Assembly (NCBI RefSeq): GCF_026343945.1
Contig: NZ_JAPKNJ010000002.1
Location: 434,001 to 498,000, forward strand
From: Kaistia algarum
GTDB taxonomy: Bacteria; Pseudomonadota; Alphaproteobacteria; Rhizobiales; Kaistiaceae
Length of the DNA: 64,000 bases
Direction: 5' to 3'
This document shows, piece after piece, positions 50,138 to 58,565 of this stretch (positions are counted from its first letter, which is position 1; the number at the start of each line of letters is the position of its first letter). A model generated the notes under the pieces. That model saw only the letters and a program-made list of their open reading frames with translations, was not told where the DNA came from and did not search any database. Both the position numbers and the translations under genes were made by a program.

Positions 50138-51391
50138 CTAAAGGCAAGTCGAAGTCTCCCCCAACCGCCGGCACACCCTTTCCAGCGCCTCGATGCCGAG
50201 CGCCACATCGTCAACGCCCACTGCCTCGGCGGGATCATGGCTGACACCGCCGACGCAGCGCAGGAAGATCATGCCGATCGGCGCGATCGAGCTGATGGCG
50301 ATGCCGTCATGACCCGCGCCGCTGGCGAGTTCGAGGCGTGGCAGGCCCATATCGGCCAGGACATCGCCGATCGCCTCCACGACGACGGGCGCGCAGGGAA
50401 CCGCCGATGTGTCGCTGGTAATTTCGACGGCCAAACCCACGCCGCGCGCAACAGCAATCGCGTCGAAGGCCTTGCGAATCTCGGCGAGCAGTATTTTCCG
50501 CTCCGCATCGTCGCCAGAGCGGATATCGACCGAGAAGCGCACGCGGCCGGGAATGACGTTGACGGCGTCCGGCTCGACGCGCAGATGCCCGACCGTTCCC
50601 ACCGCGCCCTTGTCTCGGCTTAGCCGATCGACGGCCAGCACGCATTCCGACGCCGCGACCAGCGCATCGCGGCGCAGCGCCATCGGCACCGTGCCGGCAT
50701 GGCCCGCTTGGCCCGCCACCGTCACCAGAAGCCGAGACGCTCCGGCAATCGCCGTCACGATGCCGAGCCCGCAATTCTCCTGCTCCAGTATTGGCCCCTG
50801 CTCGATATGCAGTTCGACATAGGCAAAGGGCGGATCTGCGGCGCGGCTCGCCGCAGGAACCTCGTCCGGATCAACGCCGAAGGCGCGCACTGCGTCCTCG
50901 GCCCGGACCCCGTCGCCATCGACGCGCTCGCGCCAGCCCTCCGGAATGCGCCCGGCGAGCGCCCAGCTGCCCAGGACAGTGCCGCCGAAGCGCACGCCCT
51001 CCTCGTCGGCGAAGGCCACGATCTCGATCGCGAAGGGCAAGCGCTCGCCAGCCTTCGCCAACCGCTCGACGACAGCGAGCGCCGCGACAACGCCGAGCGC
51101 ACCGTCATAGCGGCCACCGTTCCTCACCGTATCGAGATGCGAGCCGAGCAGCAGCGCCGGCCTGTCGGGCTGCAAGCCCTCATAGCGGCCGACGACATTG
51201 CCCGCCGCATCGATACGCGCCGTCATACCGGCGGCACGCATCCAGCCGATGAGTTCGGCATTCGCGCTATCGAGCGAGGGCGAGAAGGCGAGCCGCGTGA
51301 TCCGGCCCGGCTCGTCAGTGAAGGCCGCCAGCGCGTCGAGGCGCGCCATCACCCATCCCGCCGACCCGGGATAGGCCTCAGAAGCGAACAT
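50138..51391 (-). CDS. Allantoate amidohydrolase / N-carbamoyl amidohydrolase (M20)
   Basis: A 417-residue zinc-dependent amidohydrolase. Metal-site motifs are GSHLDTV (H85), GGRYDGALGV (D96) and ADEEGVRFGG (E130/E131), then VELHIEQGP. These match AllC/HyuC enzymes, which remove ammonia and CO2 from allantoate or cleave N-carbamoyl amino acids. AllC is favoured by the upstream ureidoglycine aminohydrolase, with which it overlaps by 14 bp. ATG 51391 is used; the upstream extension is another frame of that gene. Last gene of the ureide operon. Confidence 0.9.
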   Translation of the reverse strand: MFASEAYPGSAGWVMARLDALAAFTDEPGRITRLAFSPSLDSANAELIGWMRAAGMTARIDAAGNVVGRYEGLQPDRPALLLGSHLDTVRNGGRYDGALGVVAALAVVERLAKAGERLPFAIEIVAFADEEGVRFGGTVLGSWALAGRIPEGWRERVDGDGVRAEDAVRAFGVDPDEVPAASRAADPPFAYVELHIEQGPILEQENCGLGIVTAIAGASRLLVTVAGQAGHAGTVPMALRRDALVAASECVLAVDRLSRDKGAVGTVGHLRVEPDAVNVIPGRVRFSVDIRSGDDAERKILLAEIRKAFDAIAVARGVGLAVEITSDTSAVPCAPVVVEAIGDVLADMGLPRLELASGAGHDGIAISSIAPIGMIFLRCVGGVSHDPAEAVGVDDVALGIEALERVCRRLGETSTCL

Positions 51392-52175
51392 CGCGATTGA
51401 CGTCCTTGTAGAGCAGATAGGCGGAAGGCTCCCAACCGGTCGGATAGAACAGCTGCGGGCAATAGGGACCCATCCAGATGAAGTCGCCCTGCCAGACCTC
51501 GTGCCAATCCTCGCCGAGCAGATACATGCCCTGCCCTTCCAGCATGACGAGGCCATGCTCGTTGATATGGGTCTCGACATCGGGGAAATAGGTTCCCGGC
51601 TCGAAGGAGAGGATGTTCATCTCCATGTCGAAGCGCAGGTCGCCATAGGGCAGGAGATGCTGCCAGCCGCGCCCCTCGGTGCCGTTGACGTTGACGACCG
51701 GAACATCGGCGCGGCGCGAGACGATCGGCTCGGGCGCGCCAAAGCCGTCGGCCGGCTCATAGGGCCGCTTCAGCCCGTTGACGGCCGCAGGCTGACCCTC
51801 GGCGCTCGCCATCGAGAAGCGGGTACCCGCCGGCACATAGGCGAAGCCCTCGCGCTCCAGCCTTGCGGGCGGCAATCCCTCGATCGCGAGATCGACCGCG
51901 CCGCCCATCACATAGAAGAAACGTTCAAGCGCATCGGCGATTGGCGCGCGCGTGCCGCCGCCGGGCTCGATCTCGATCAGCGCCTGCGCGAAGCGGGCGC
52001 CCAGCTGCGGAGCCGCTTGGAAGCGGATCACCGTCTTCTCCCAATTGGGAAGATAGGAGTCCATGACGCCCTCGGGCGGCATGATCGCGTAGTTCGATTT
52101 AACCACGCCGCGATTGTGCCCGAAGGCGCCGGGGTGGATGCGGCCCGTTTTCACCGGTATGTCGCGCGGATGCAT
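51378..52175 (-). CDS. (S)-ureidoglycine aminohydrolase
   Basis: A 265-residue bicupin. TGRIHPGAFGHNRGVVKSNY at the N-terminus and PPEGVMDSYLPNWEKT are highly typical of ureidoglycine aminohydrolase (AllE/YlbA). The C-terminal cupin supplies the metal ligands in FPDVETHINEHGLVML and GEDWHEVWQGDFIWM. It converts ureidoglycine to ureidoglycolate with release of ammonia, the step after allantoate amidohydrolase. It follows ridA by 12 bp and overlaps the amidohydrolase gene. Confidence 0.92.
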   Translation of the reverse strand: MHPRDIPVKTGRIHPGAFGHNRGVVKSNYAIMPPEGVMDSYLPNWEKTVIRFQAAPQLGARFAQALIEIEPGGGTRAPIADALERFFYVMGGAVDLAIEGLPPARLEREGFAYVPAGTRFSMASAEGQPAAVNGLKRPYEPADGFGAPEPIVSRRADVPVVNVNGTEGRGWQHLLPYGDLRFDMEMNILSFEPGTYFPDVETHINEHGLVMLEGQGMYLLGEDWHEVWQGDFIWMGPYCPQLFYPTGWEPSAYLLYKDVNRDVRF

Positions 52176-52187
52176 GGGTCGTCCTCC

Positions 52188-52562
52188 TCAGGTGGTCGCG
52201 GGAAAGGCGGCGGTCACGATGATCTCGACGAGGTCGCCATCCGGCATGACCGACTGCACGAAGGAGCGCACCGGTCCGTATCCGGCCGGCATCCAGGCCG
52301 ACCAGACCGCGTCGAATTCAGGCTTCCGGCCATGGTCGGTAACGACGATCTCGGCCTTGACGATGCGCGTGCGGTCGAGGCCGTGGTCGCTCAGATAGGT
52401 GTCTATGACGGCGAGCGCGTCGGCCGTCTGCCCCGGCAAGTCAAGCGTGAGATCGCGCGCCGTGGCGACGCACCACAGGAAACCGCCGCCGGGAAAGTTG
52501 TACGTGGCGACGCGGCTCTTTGCCGGCATGTCCTCGACAGGAAGTCGCGTGATGTCGCTCAT
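52188..52562 (-). CDS. RidA family (YjgF) protein
   Basis: A 124-residue Rid-family protein. The fold's features are visible: an initial strand (RVATYNFPGGGFLWCVAT), DLPGQTADALAVIDTYLSD, and RTRIVKAEIVVTDHGRKPEFDAVW. The canonical Rid catalytic Arg of the I-R-(IV)-E-(IV) motif is not apparent: the C-terminal strand reads PVRSFVQSVMPDGDLVEIIV. So it may be a non-hydrolytic or differently specialised Rid member. It overlaps the hydantoinase gene by 4 bp (ATGA). In ureide and pyrimidine degradation such proteins remove reactive imines or aminoacrylates. Confidence 0.82.
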   Translation of the reverse strand: MSDITRLPVEDMPAKSRVATYNFPGGGFLWCVATARDLTLDLPGQTADALAVIDTYLSDHGLDRTRIVKAEIVVTDHGRKPEFDAVWSAWMPAGYGPVRSFVQSVMPDGDLVEIIVTAAFPATT

Positions 52563-54022
52563 CTCGCGGCTCCGGGTGTATCATAGGAGGCGGCGTCGAA
52601 GCCGTTCGCGAGACGCCCGAGCGGGCGCGCCAGCTCATAGGGTTCGCGTGCGAGGAATGCCCCCGATCCTTCTGCGGCGACCATCTGACCGTCCTGCATG
52701 ACGATCTCGCCGCGCCGGATGGTCATGACCGGCCAGCCGGTGACCTCGCGCCCCTCATAGGGCGTGTAGTCGACGCCATGCTGGAGCAGCGCATTGGTGA
52801 TCGTCTGCTTCTTGTTCGGGTCCCAAAGCACGATGTCGGCATCGGCGCCGGGCATGAGCGAACCCTTGCGGCCTTCAAGGCCATAGATCCGTGCCGGATT
52901 GGTTGCCGATAGCGCCACAAAGGTCGGCAGATCGATCTGGCCCTTCACCACGCCCTCCGAGAACAGCAGCGGCATGCGCGCGCCAACGCCCGGAACGCCG
53001 TTCGGAATGGCGCTGAACGGAGCCTTGGGGCCGTTCTGGTCCTTGGCGTGATGACCGGTCGTGTTGAAGGCGCTGTCATCCGAGGAGACGACGTCAATCA
53101 CCCCCTGCCGCATCATTTCCCAGAGGCCCTCATGGTCGGCCTCGTCCCGTGGCGATGGGCTGCACATATATTTCGCGCCTTCGAGGCCCGGTCGGTCCAT
53201 GTCGGCGGCGGTCAGCGTGAAATATTGCGGGCAGGTCTCTCCCCAGACCTTCAGGCCCCGCCTCTGCGCGCGGCCGATCTCCTCCGCCACCTCGGCACAG
53301 GAGACGTGGAAGACCTGGATCGGCGTATCGACCAGCTCGGCCAGCGCGATAGCGCGGTACGTCGCCTCCCGCTCCACGACCTTCGGCCGCGACCAGGCGT
53401 GATATTTCGGCGCGGTCAGCCCGGCGGCGAGCAATTGTTCGGTCAGCCAGCCGATCGCGTCATAGTTCTCGCAATGGACCGCCACCATGGCCCCTTCCCG
53501 CCGCGCCGCCGCCAGCACGCGGAGATATTGCCGGTCGTCGAGCCGGATCGCGTCATAGGTCAGGAACACCTTCAGGCTGCGGATGCCCGAGGCGATGATC
53601 GCCGGCAGCTCCGCGATCACGTCGTCGGTCGGGTCGGCGAGGATCTGATGGAAGGAATAGTCGATGATCGACCGCCTGCCACGCTTCAGCGTCTCGGCCA
53701 GCACCTCGCGGATCGGCTCGCCCTTGAACTGCGAAACGAACGAGATCGCCGAGGTCGTGCCGCCAAGAACGGCGGAGCGACTGCCGGTGACGAAATCCTG
53801 CGCGCCATAACCCATGCCCGGCTCGACCTGGTCGAGATGGCAATGGGTGTCGACACCGCCCGGAATGACGAGCAGGCCGTCGGCATCGATCGCCCGCTTG
53901 CCCGACAGATTTTCGCCAATGGCGGCAATGCGGCCATTTTGGACGGCGATGTCGGCGCGGAAGACATCGGTCGACGTGACGAGGGTTCCGCCGCGAATGA
54001 CGAGATCATATTCGGCGCTCAT
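52559..54022 (-). CDS. Dihydropyrimidinase/D-hydantoinase family amidohydrolase
   Basis: A 487-residue cyclic amidohydrolase. Binuclear metal-site residues are all present: H60 and H62 in DTHCHL, K151 (carbamylated Lys) in SLKVFLTYD, H182 in VHCE, H238 in FHVSC and D314/D315 in SSDDS. The length and Lys context are those of dihydropyrimidinases and hydantoinases rather than of classical AllB. Given the two downstream ureide enzymes, an allantoinase or hydantoin-like substrate is plausible. It overlaps both tenA and ridA by 4 bp. Confidence 0.9.
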   Translation of the reverse strand: MSAEYDLVIRGGTLVTSTDVFRADIAVQNGRIAAIGENLSGKRAIDADGLLVIPGGVDTHCHLDQVEPGMGYGAQDFVTGSRSAVLGGTTSAISFVSQFKGEPIREVLAETLKRGRRSIIDYSFHQILADPTDDVIAELPAIIASGIRSLKVFLTYDAIRLDDRQYLRVLAAARREGAMVAVHCENYDAIGWLTEQLLAAGLTAPKYHAWSRPKVVEREATYRAIALAELVDTPIQVFHVSCAEVAEEIGRAQRRGLKVWGETCPQYFTLTAADMDRPGLEGAKYMCSPSPRDEADHEGLWEMMRQGVIDVVSSDDSAFNTTGHHAKDQNGPKAPFSAIPNGVPGVGARMPLLFSEGVVKGQIDLPTFVALSATNPARIYGLEGRKGSLMPGADADIVLWDPNKKQTITNALLQHGVDYTPYEGREVTGWPVMTIRRGEIVMQDGQMVAAEGSGAFLAREPYELARPLGRLANGFDAASYDTPGAAR

Positions 54023-54687
54023 GATTCATCTCCCTCGAACGGCGCCGAATGAAACGCGATCTCCAGTTCCAGCGCCTTGCGGAACCGCTGGCCCAACCTG
54101 TCGGCCTCGGCCGGGCCGGCCGCATCGATCTGCCGCCGCAGCCAATCGGCCTGCGCCAGGAACTCCGGCTCGGCATGGAGATCGACCCAGCGCTTCAGAA
54201 CCGGGTTGGTGATCGGCTTGCCGGCAGCCCGCGAACACCACGTTGCGTACATCCATTCCGCCGCCAGCATGATCGCGACGCCGTCGAGATAATCGCCGTC
54301 ACGGGCGATCGCGAGCATGCCGTCGCGGAAGGCAAAAACCGAGGATGGCAGCGGCTTAGCGCGGTCTTCGCCGGTGACGCCCACCGCCTTGAAGGTCGCC
54401 TCGAAATAGCCGATCTGCTCGGTCGCCAGCGCCTGCAGCACCCCGGCGAGCCAGCGCCGCTCGGCAAGGCTCGGGGCCTTCACCAGCATGTGGCCGAAGA
54501 TCAGCATCGCCGTTTCGACGAAGTCGCATTCATAGACGAGATAGGCCTTGAAGGCCTCGTCACTCAGCCGGTCGGCCTCGATGTCCGTGACGAAGCGATG
54601 GGCCTGCATCGTGTCCCAAACGTCGAGATTGGCGGCGCGGATCTGTTCAGAAAGCGGCACGAAACCCTTGTTGTCGTTATCGTTCAT
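54019..54687 (-). CDS. TenA family protein, TenA_E type
   Basis: A 222-residue all-helical TenA/PqqC-fold protein. The catalytic Cys motif of classical TenA (LPCxWxY) reads AAEWMY at about residues 142-147, so Glu144 replaces Cys, which marks the TenA_E subgroup. Its ligands are less well defined than aminopyrimidine substrates of TenA_C. LVYECDFVETAMLIFGHML is the conserved helical region. Start at ATG 54687, overlapping the BtpA stop (ATGA). No thiamine genes are near; it sits within a hydantoin/ureide operon. Confidence 0.82.
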   Translation of the reverse strand: MNDNDNKGFVPLSEQIRAANLDVWDTMQAHRFVTDIEADRLSDEAFKAYLVYECDFVETAMLIFGHMLVKAPSLAERRWLAGVLQALATEQIGYFEATFKAVGVTGEDRAKPLPSSVFAFRDGMLAIARDGDYLDGVAIMLAAEWMYATWCSRAAGKPITNPVLKRWVDLHAEPEFLAQADWLRRQIDAAGPAEADRLGQRFRKALELEIAFHSAPFEGDES

Positions 54688-55538
54688 GCTGCCGGTCCCA
54701 TCTCGCGGATCGCATGGACGCGGTCCATGAAGGCGGCTACTCGCCGCTCCTCCACATCGTTCCACCAGACGCCGTCATGCTTCAGCGTGCTGGCGACGAT
54801 CACGCCGTCGAGCAGCGGCAGCATGGTCCCGATATTGTCCGGCGTCACCCCGCTGCCGACCAGCAGCGGCAGGCTGGTCGCGGCGCGCATTTCGCGGATC
54901 TCGTCCAAGGACGCCGCATCGCCGGTGCGCTGGCCGGTGCAGATCACCGCGTCGGCATCGAAGAACTCGACATCCCGCACCAGTTCCGACACTGAACGGT
55001 CGGCAACGATGGCATGGGCGCCGTGCTTCACATGCGCATCGGCAAAGACGGCAATATCGGCGGCATCGATCGCCGCCCGATAGCGCAGCACAGTCGCGGC
55101 CTCACCTTCGATGATGCCCTCATTCGCGACATAGGCATTGGCCCATTGATTGACGCGAACGAAGGAGGCGCCGGCCGTCTTGGCGATCGCGAGCGCGGGA
55201 ATGGCGGCGTTGGCGAGCACGTTGATGCCGACGGGCACGTCGAGCTTCTGGCGAATACGGTCGGTAATGATGGCAAGGCCGGCGCTGATCTCAGGGCCGA
55301 TCTGATCTGGCTTCAGAAATGGAATGTCGCCATGGTTCTCGACAATCAAACCATCCACACCACCCGAAACATAAGCAACAGCATCCGAAACAGCTCTATT
55401 GATCGTATCCTTGAACTCTCCGGATCGCCATCTCGGCGTTCCAGGCATGGGCGGGCAATGAACAACTCCGATTATTACTTGTCGCCTTCCGAATATTGTC
55501 TTGATAATGCTTCTATCTTTATGCGATATCGGCGACAC
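54684..55538 (-). CDS. BtpA/SgcQ family TIM-barrel protein
   Basis: A BtpA-family protein of about 284 residues. FGRRQVIIGVVHCPPMPGTPRW, GVDGLIVENHGDIPF, FVRVNQWANAYVANEGIIEGEA and LVGSGVTPDNI are the family pattern, resembling SgcQ. Function in the family is not settled. I place the start at GTG 55538 (GGAG 8 bases upstream); ATG 55589 would run into the divergent pfkB gene. The first about 75 codons (to about 55310) are AT-richer and use codons such as ATA, AGA, ACA and GTA that the rest avoids. First gene of the btpA-tenA-hydantoinase operon. Confidence 0.82.
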   Translation of the reverse strand: MSPISHKDRSIIKTIFGRRQVIIGVVHCPPMPGTPRWRSGEFKDTINRAVSDAVAYVSGGVDGLIVENHGDIPFLKPDQIGPEISAGLAIITDRIRQKLDVPVGINVLANAAIPALAIAKTAGASFVRVNQWANAYVANEGIIEGEAATVLRYRAAIDAADIAVFADAHVKHGAHAIVADRSVSELVRDVEFFDADAVICTGQRTGDAASLDEIREMRAATSLPLLVGSGVTPDNIGTMLPLLDGVIVASTLKHDGVWWNDVEERRVAAFMDRVHAIREMGPAA

Positions 55539-55564
55539 CTGCTTCACTCCACATGGGCGTTTGA

Positions 55565-56461
55565 ATGTTTCTGGTTCTAGGAAACGCAACGATCGACGAA
55601 TCGATGGCTGTCACGGATTGGCCGTCTCCCGGCCAGACCGTCGCTGTCGGGCCGCCGGCTCGCGATCTCGGCGGCAAGGGCGCCAACCAGGCGATCGTGT
55701 TGGCGAGAACGGGAGCGCCCGTTAATCTCGTCGCCGCGATCGGACGCGACGCCGAAGGCGACTGGGTCGCAGCGGCCATCGTCAGGGCCGGCCTTGATAC
55801 GGGCGGCTTGCTGCGTGTCGACGAGCCGACCGACCGGTCGCTGATCTTCGTCGCCGGAGACGGTGAAAACGCCATTGCCTCGACCACGGCGGCTGCCCGC
55901 TCGATCGAGCCGGCGATGGCTCGCGCGGCTCTTCAAGGGCTTGGCCATGGCGATGGGCTGCTGCTCCAGGGCAATTTGACGCTTGATGCGACGAAGGCCG
56001 CGCTGGAGGCCGCGAGGGCTCAGGGCGTCGTCACTATCCTCAATCCCTCGCCGATGCAGGCCGGCTTCGCCGGATTGCTGCCGCTCATCGACCTTCTCGT
56101 GCTCAACGAAGGCGAGGCGCTCCAGCTTGGCGGGGCTGGCGAACCGGGAGAGATCGCCGAAGGTCTCAGCCGCCGGAGCCGGGGAACGGTCGTGCTGACG
56201 CTCGGCGGTCGCGGCGCGGTCTTGCGCGGCGTCGGGATCGAAGACGCCATCCCCGGCATGCCGGTTACCGTTCTGGACACCACAGGGGCCGGAGACACGT
56301 TCACAGGGGTCATGATCGGCGGGCTGCATCACCGCAAGCTGCCCCTGCGAGCGGCGGTCGCCGCCGCGAATCGCGCGGCGGCGCTGACCGTCCAGCGCAA
56401 GGGCACGCTGGAGGCGTTCCCGTCGGAAGCCGAGATCGAAGCGATCTTCGCCACAGCCTGA
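55565..56461 (+). CDS. PfkB family carbohydrate/nucleoside kinase (ribokinase-like)
   Basis: A 298-residue PfkB-family kinase. LVLGNATIDESMAV and RDLGGKGANQAIVLARTGAPV are the N-terminal signature; DTTGAGDTFTGVMIGGL is the C-terminal signature with the catalytic Asp. Ribokinases share the GGKGANQA motif. It is divergent from btpA with only 26 bp between starts and convergent with the phosphotriesterase-like gene. It likely phosphorylates a sugar released by the neighbouring hydrolases or imported by the adjacent ABC system. Confidence 0.9.
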   Translation: MFLVLGNATIDESMAVTDWPSPGQTVAVGPPARDLGGKGANQAIVLARTGAPVNLVAAIGRDAEGDWVAAAIVRAGLDTGGLLRVDEPTDRSLIFVAGDGENAIASTTAAARSIEPAMARAALQGLGHGDGLLLQGNLTLDATKAALEAARAQGVVTILNPSPMQAGFAGLLPLIDLLVLNEGEALQLGGAGEPGEIAEGLSRRSRGTVVLTLGGRGAVLRGVGIEDAIPGMPVTVLDTTGAGDTFTGVMIGGLHHRKLPLRAAVAAANRAAALTVQRKGTLEAFPSEAEIEAIFATA

Positions 56462-56492
56462 AGCAAGGCCGCCATGCGCTACGAGGGGCATG

Positions 56493-57557
56493 TCAGCTGC
56501 CGGTGCTGAAGACACGGCGCGGATTGTCGACCATCAGTGCCTGGATCTGAGGATCCGTGACGCCATGGCGCTTCAACCGCGGCAGGAAGTGCTTCTGGAT
56601 ATAGGCGTAGCCGAAACCGCCATAGCGGGTCAGCATGATCTTCAGGAACACGTCCTGCGAAACAAGCACCTGATCGCCGAAGCCCGCGTCGATCAGCACC
56701 TTGATCCCGCGCGCATTCTCATCGTCGGACGGGCACTGCACGCCCTGGTCGGCGTACCAGAAATCCATGCCGACCATGTCATATTCGAGAAAGGCGCCAC
56801 GGGCCGCCAGCCTCAGCTGATAGTAGCTGTCATGCCAGGACGGGTTCATGTGGCAGAGCACAGTCTGGCGGATGTCTCCGCCCTCCTCCTCGACGATGTC
56901 GAGGACCTCGTCCGCCCGGCGAAACCAGCCCGGCAGATGCACCATGAGCGGCAGGCCGGTGCGCTTCTGGGCGATCGCCGCGCCACGGAGCGACTTACGC
57001 TCATTGGGCGTAAAGTCAGCCGAGACGCCGATCTCGCCGATGATCCCGACCTTGACGCCGGAGCCGTTCACTCCCTCGATCGCTTCTCCAACGATCTTGT
57101 CGGCAATGTCCGATTTGCTCATGTCCGACACTTCGGGCGGCATGGAGGTCTCGAGATAGAAGCCGGCGCCCATGACGATGTTGAGGCCCGTCGCCCGAGA
57201 AATCCGCTGGAGCGCCAGCGGATCGCGCCCGACACCGACGCCGGTCGGATCGACGACGGTTTTACCGCCAAGCGCGGCGACTGGCTTCAACTCCTCGACC
57301 GCGGCGCGCTCGTCGTTAAGGGTGATGTTGTCGAGACTGACGAACGGATCCATGCGGAGTTCGCCGATGATGTCCATCGTCACGGGACTGTCGGCGAGGA
57401 AGCGGCGTTCCTTGTCCTTCGGCTTGTGCCACCAGCAGGTACAGTCGTTGAGGATGTGCTCGTGCATCAGCGTGATGCCGAGGTCACTGGCCGCGATCGG
57501 TCCGAGCACGGTCATGACCTTGCCCGAGCCGACATGCGTTTCCGATAATTCGCTCAT
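56493..57557 (-). CDS. Phosphotriesterase-related (PHP-like) metal hydrolase
   Basis: A 354-residue amidohydrolase-superfamily protein. The metal-binding HEH is at residues 32-34 (LMHEHILNDC). The bridging position reads IGEIGVS, with Glu in place of the carbamylated Lys of true phosphotriesterases, as in the E. coli PHP type. MVHLPG, CHMNPS and VSQDVFLK supply further ligands. The natural substrate class is lactones or related sugar compounds rather than phosphotriesters. Last gene of the LacI-ABC operon, 12 bp after the permease. Confidence 0.88.
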   Translation of the reverse strand: MSELSETHVGSGKVMTVLGPIAASDLGITLMHEHILNDCTCWWHKPKDKERRFLADSPVTMDIIGELRMDPFVSLDNITLNDERAAVEELKPVAALGGKTVVDPTGVGVGRDPLALQRISRATGLNIVMGAGFYLETSMPPEVSDMSKSDIADKIVGEAIEGVNGSGVKVGIIGEIGVSADFTPNERKSLRGAAIAQKRTGLPLMVHLPGWFRRADEVLDIVEEEGGDIRQTVLCHMNPSWHDSYYQLRLAARGAFLEYDMVGMDFWYADQGVQCPSDDENARGIKVLIDAGFGDQVLVSQDVFLKIMLTRYGGFGYAYIQKHFLPRLKRHGVTDPQIQALMVDNPRRVFSTGS

Positions 57558-57569
57558 CGGGTTCCCTCC

Positions 57570-58565
57570 CTAGCCGCGCCGGCGCGCCGTGCCGACATGG
57601 TCGAAGATGCGCGTGTTGAGCCAAATCGCTGTCAGGATGATCGCGCCGGTGACGATCTGGGTGAAGAAGGCGTCGATATGGGCGAGGATGAGCCCGTTCG
57701 AGATCACCGAGATGGTCAGCGCACCGAGAACCGTCCCGACGATCGTCCCGCGTCCGCCAGCCAGCGATGTGCCGCCCAGCACCACGGCGGCGATCACGTC
57801 GAGCTCCGTTCCGACCGCCGCGTTGGACGAGCCTGAACCGAGGCGCGCGGCTACGACCAATGCGGCTAGCGCCGAGAGCACGCCGCTCCATACATAGACC
57901 GACGCAATGACGCGCTGTGCCGGCATGCCGACCCGCCGTGCCGCCTCGGCATTGGCGCCAACCGCGCAAACCCTGCGGCCATAGACCATCGTGTTGAGGA
58001 CGATGTAGCCGGCCAAGGCGACGAAAAGGCCCAGGATCGCGGGATTGGGAATACCGAAGACCGCGCCGCGCCCGATCGACAGGAAGATGCTGGGCGGGAT
58101 CAGGATCGAGAAGCCGCCCGTCAGCACCAGGGCAACGCCGCGAATGGCGGAGAGGCCGGCGAGCGTGACGATGAAGGCCGGGATCTTCTGGTAGGCGATG
58201 AAGAAGCCCTGGAAGAGACCGATACCGGCACCGAGCACGAGCATGAGCGGCGAAACCAACCACCAGTCCCAGCCGGCGCGCAGCATCAAAGCGGCAACGG
58301 CGTTGACGAGAGCGATGATCGAGCCGACCGAAAGGTCGATACCGCCTGTGGTGATCACGAAGGTCATCGCCACAGCGACGATCAGGGTTGGCGAAGCCTG
58401 CCGCAGCAGATTGAGCAGGTTGCCGGTGGAGAAGAAGACGGGGTTGATCGCGCCGAAAAGCAGGCAGCACGCCAGCAGGAAGGCCGCGATCGAGAGCACA
58501 TGCGCATGGGTCTGGAAGAAATCGGAGAGCTTCGAGCCCTGCTGACGTTCGGTATAGGCGGTCAT
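57570..58565 (-). CDS. Ribose-type sugar ABC transporter permease
   Basis: A 331-residue RbsC-family permease with about nine helices. ATPTLIVAVAMTFVITTGGIDLSVGSIIAL-like sequence (residues about 53-80) and AVGANAEAARRVGMPAQRV, then LGGTSLAGGRGTIVGTVLGAL, are characteristic. It overlaps the ATPase stop by 4 bp. With the downstream single-domain ATPase and periplasmic protein it forms a FrcBCA-like transporter. Confidence 0.92.
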   Translation of the reverse strand: MTAYTERQQGSKLSDFFQTHAHVLSIAAFLLACCLLFGAINPVFFSTGNLLNLLRQASPTLIVAVAMTFVITTGGIDLSVGSIIALVNAVAALMLRAGWDWWLVSPLMLVLGAGIGLFQGFFIAYQKIPAFIVTLAGLSAIRGVALVLTGGFSILIPPSIFLSIGRGAVFGIPNPAILGLFVALAGYIVLNTMVYGRRVCAVGANAEAARRVGMPAQRVIASVYVWSGVLSALAALVVAARLGSGSSNAAVGTELDVIAAVVLGGTSLAGGRGTIVGTVLGALTISVISNGLILAHIDAFFTQIVTGAIILTAIWLNTRIFDHVGTARRRG

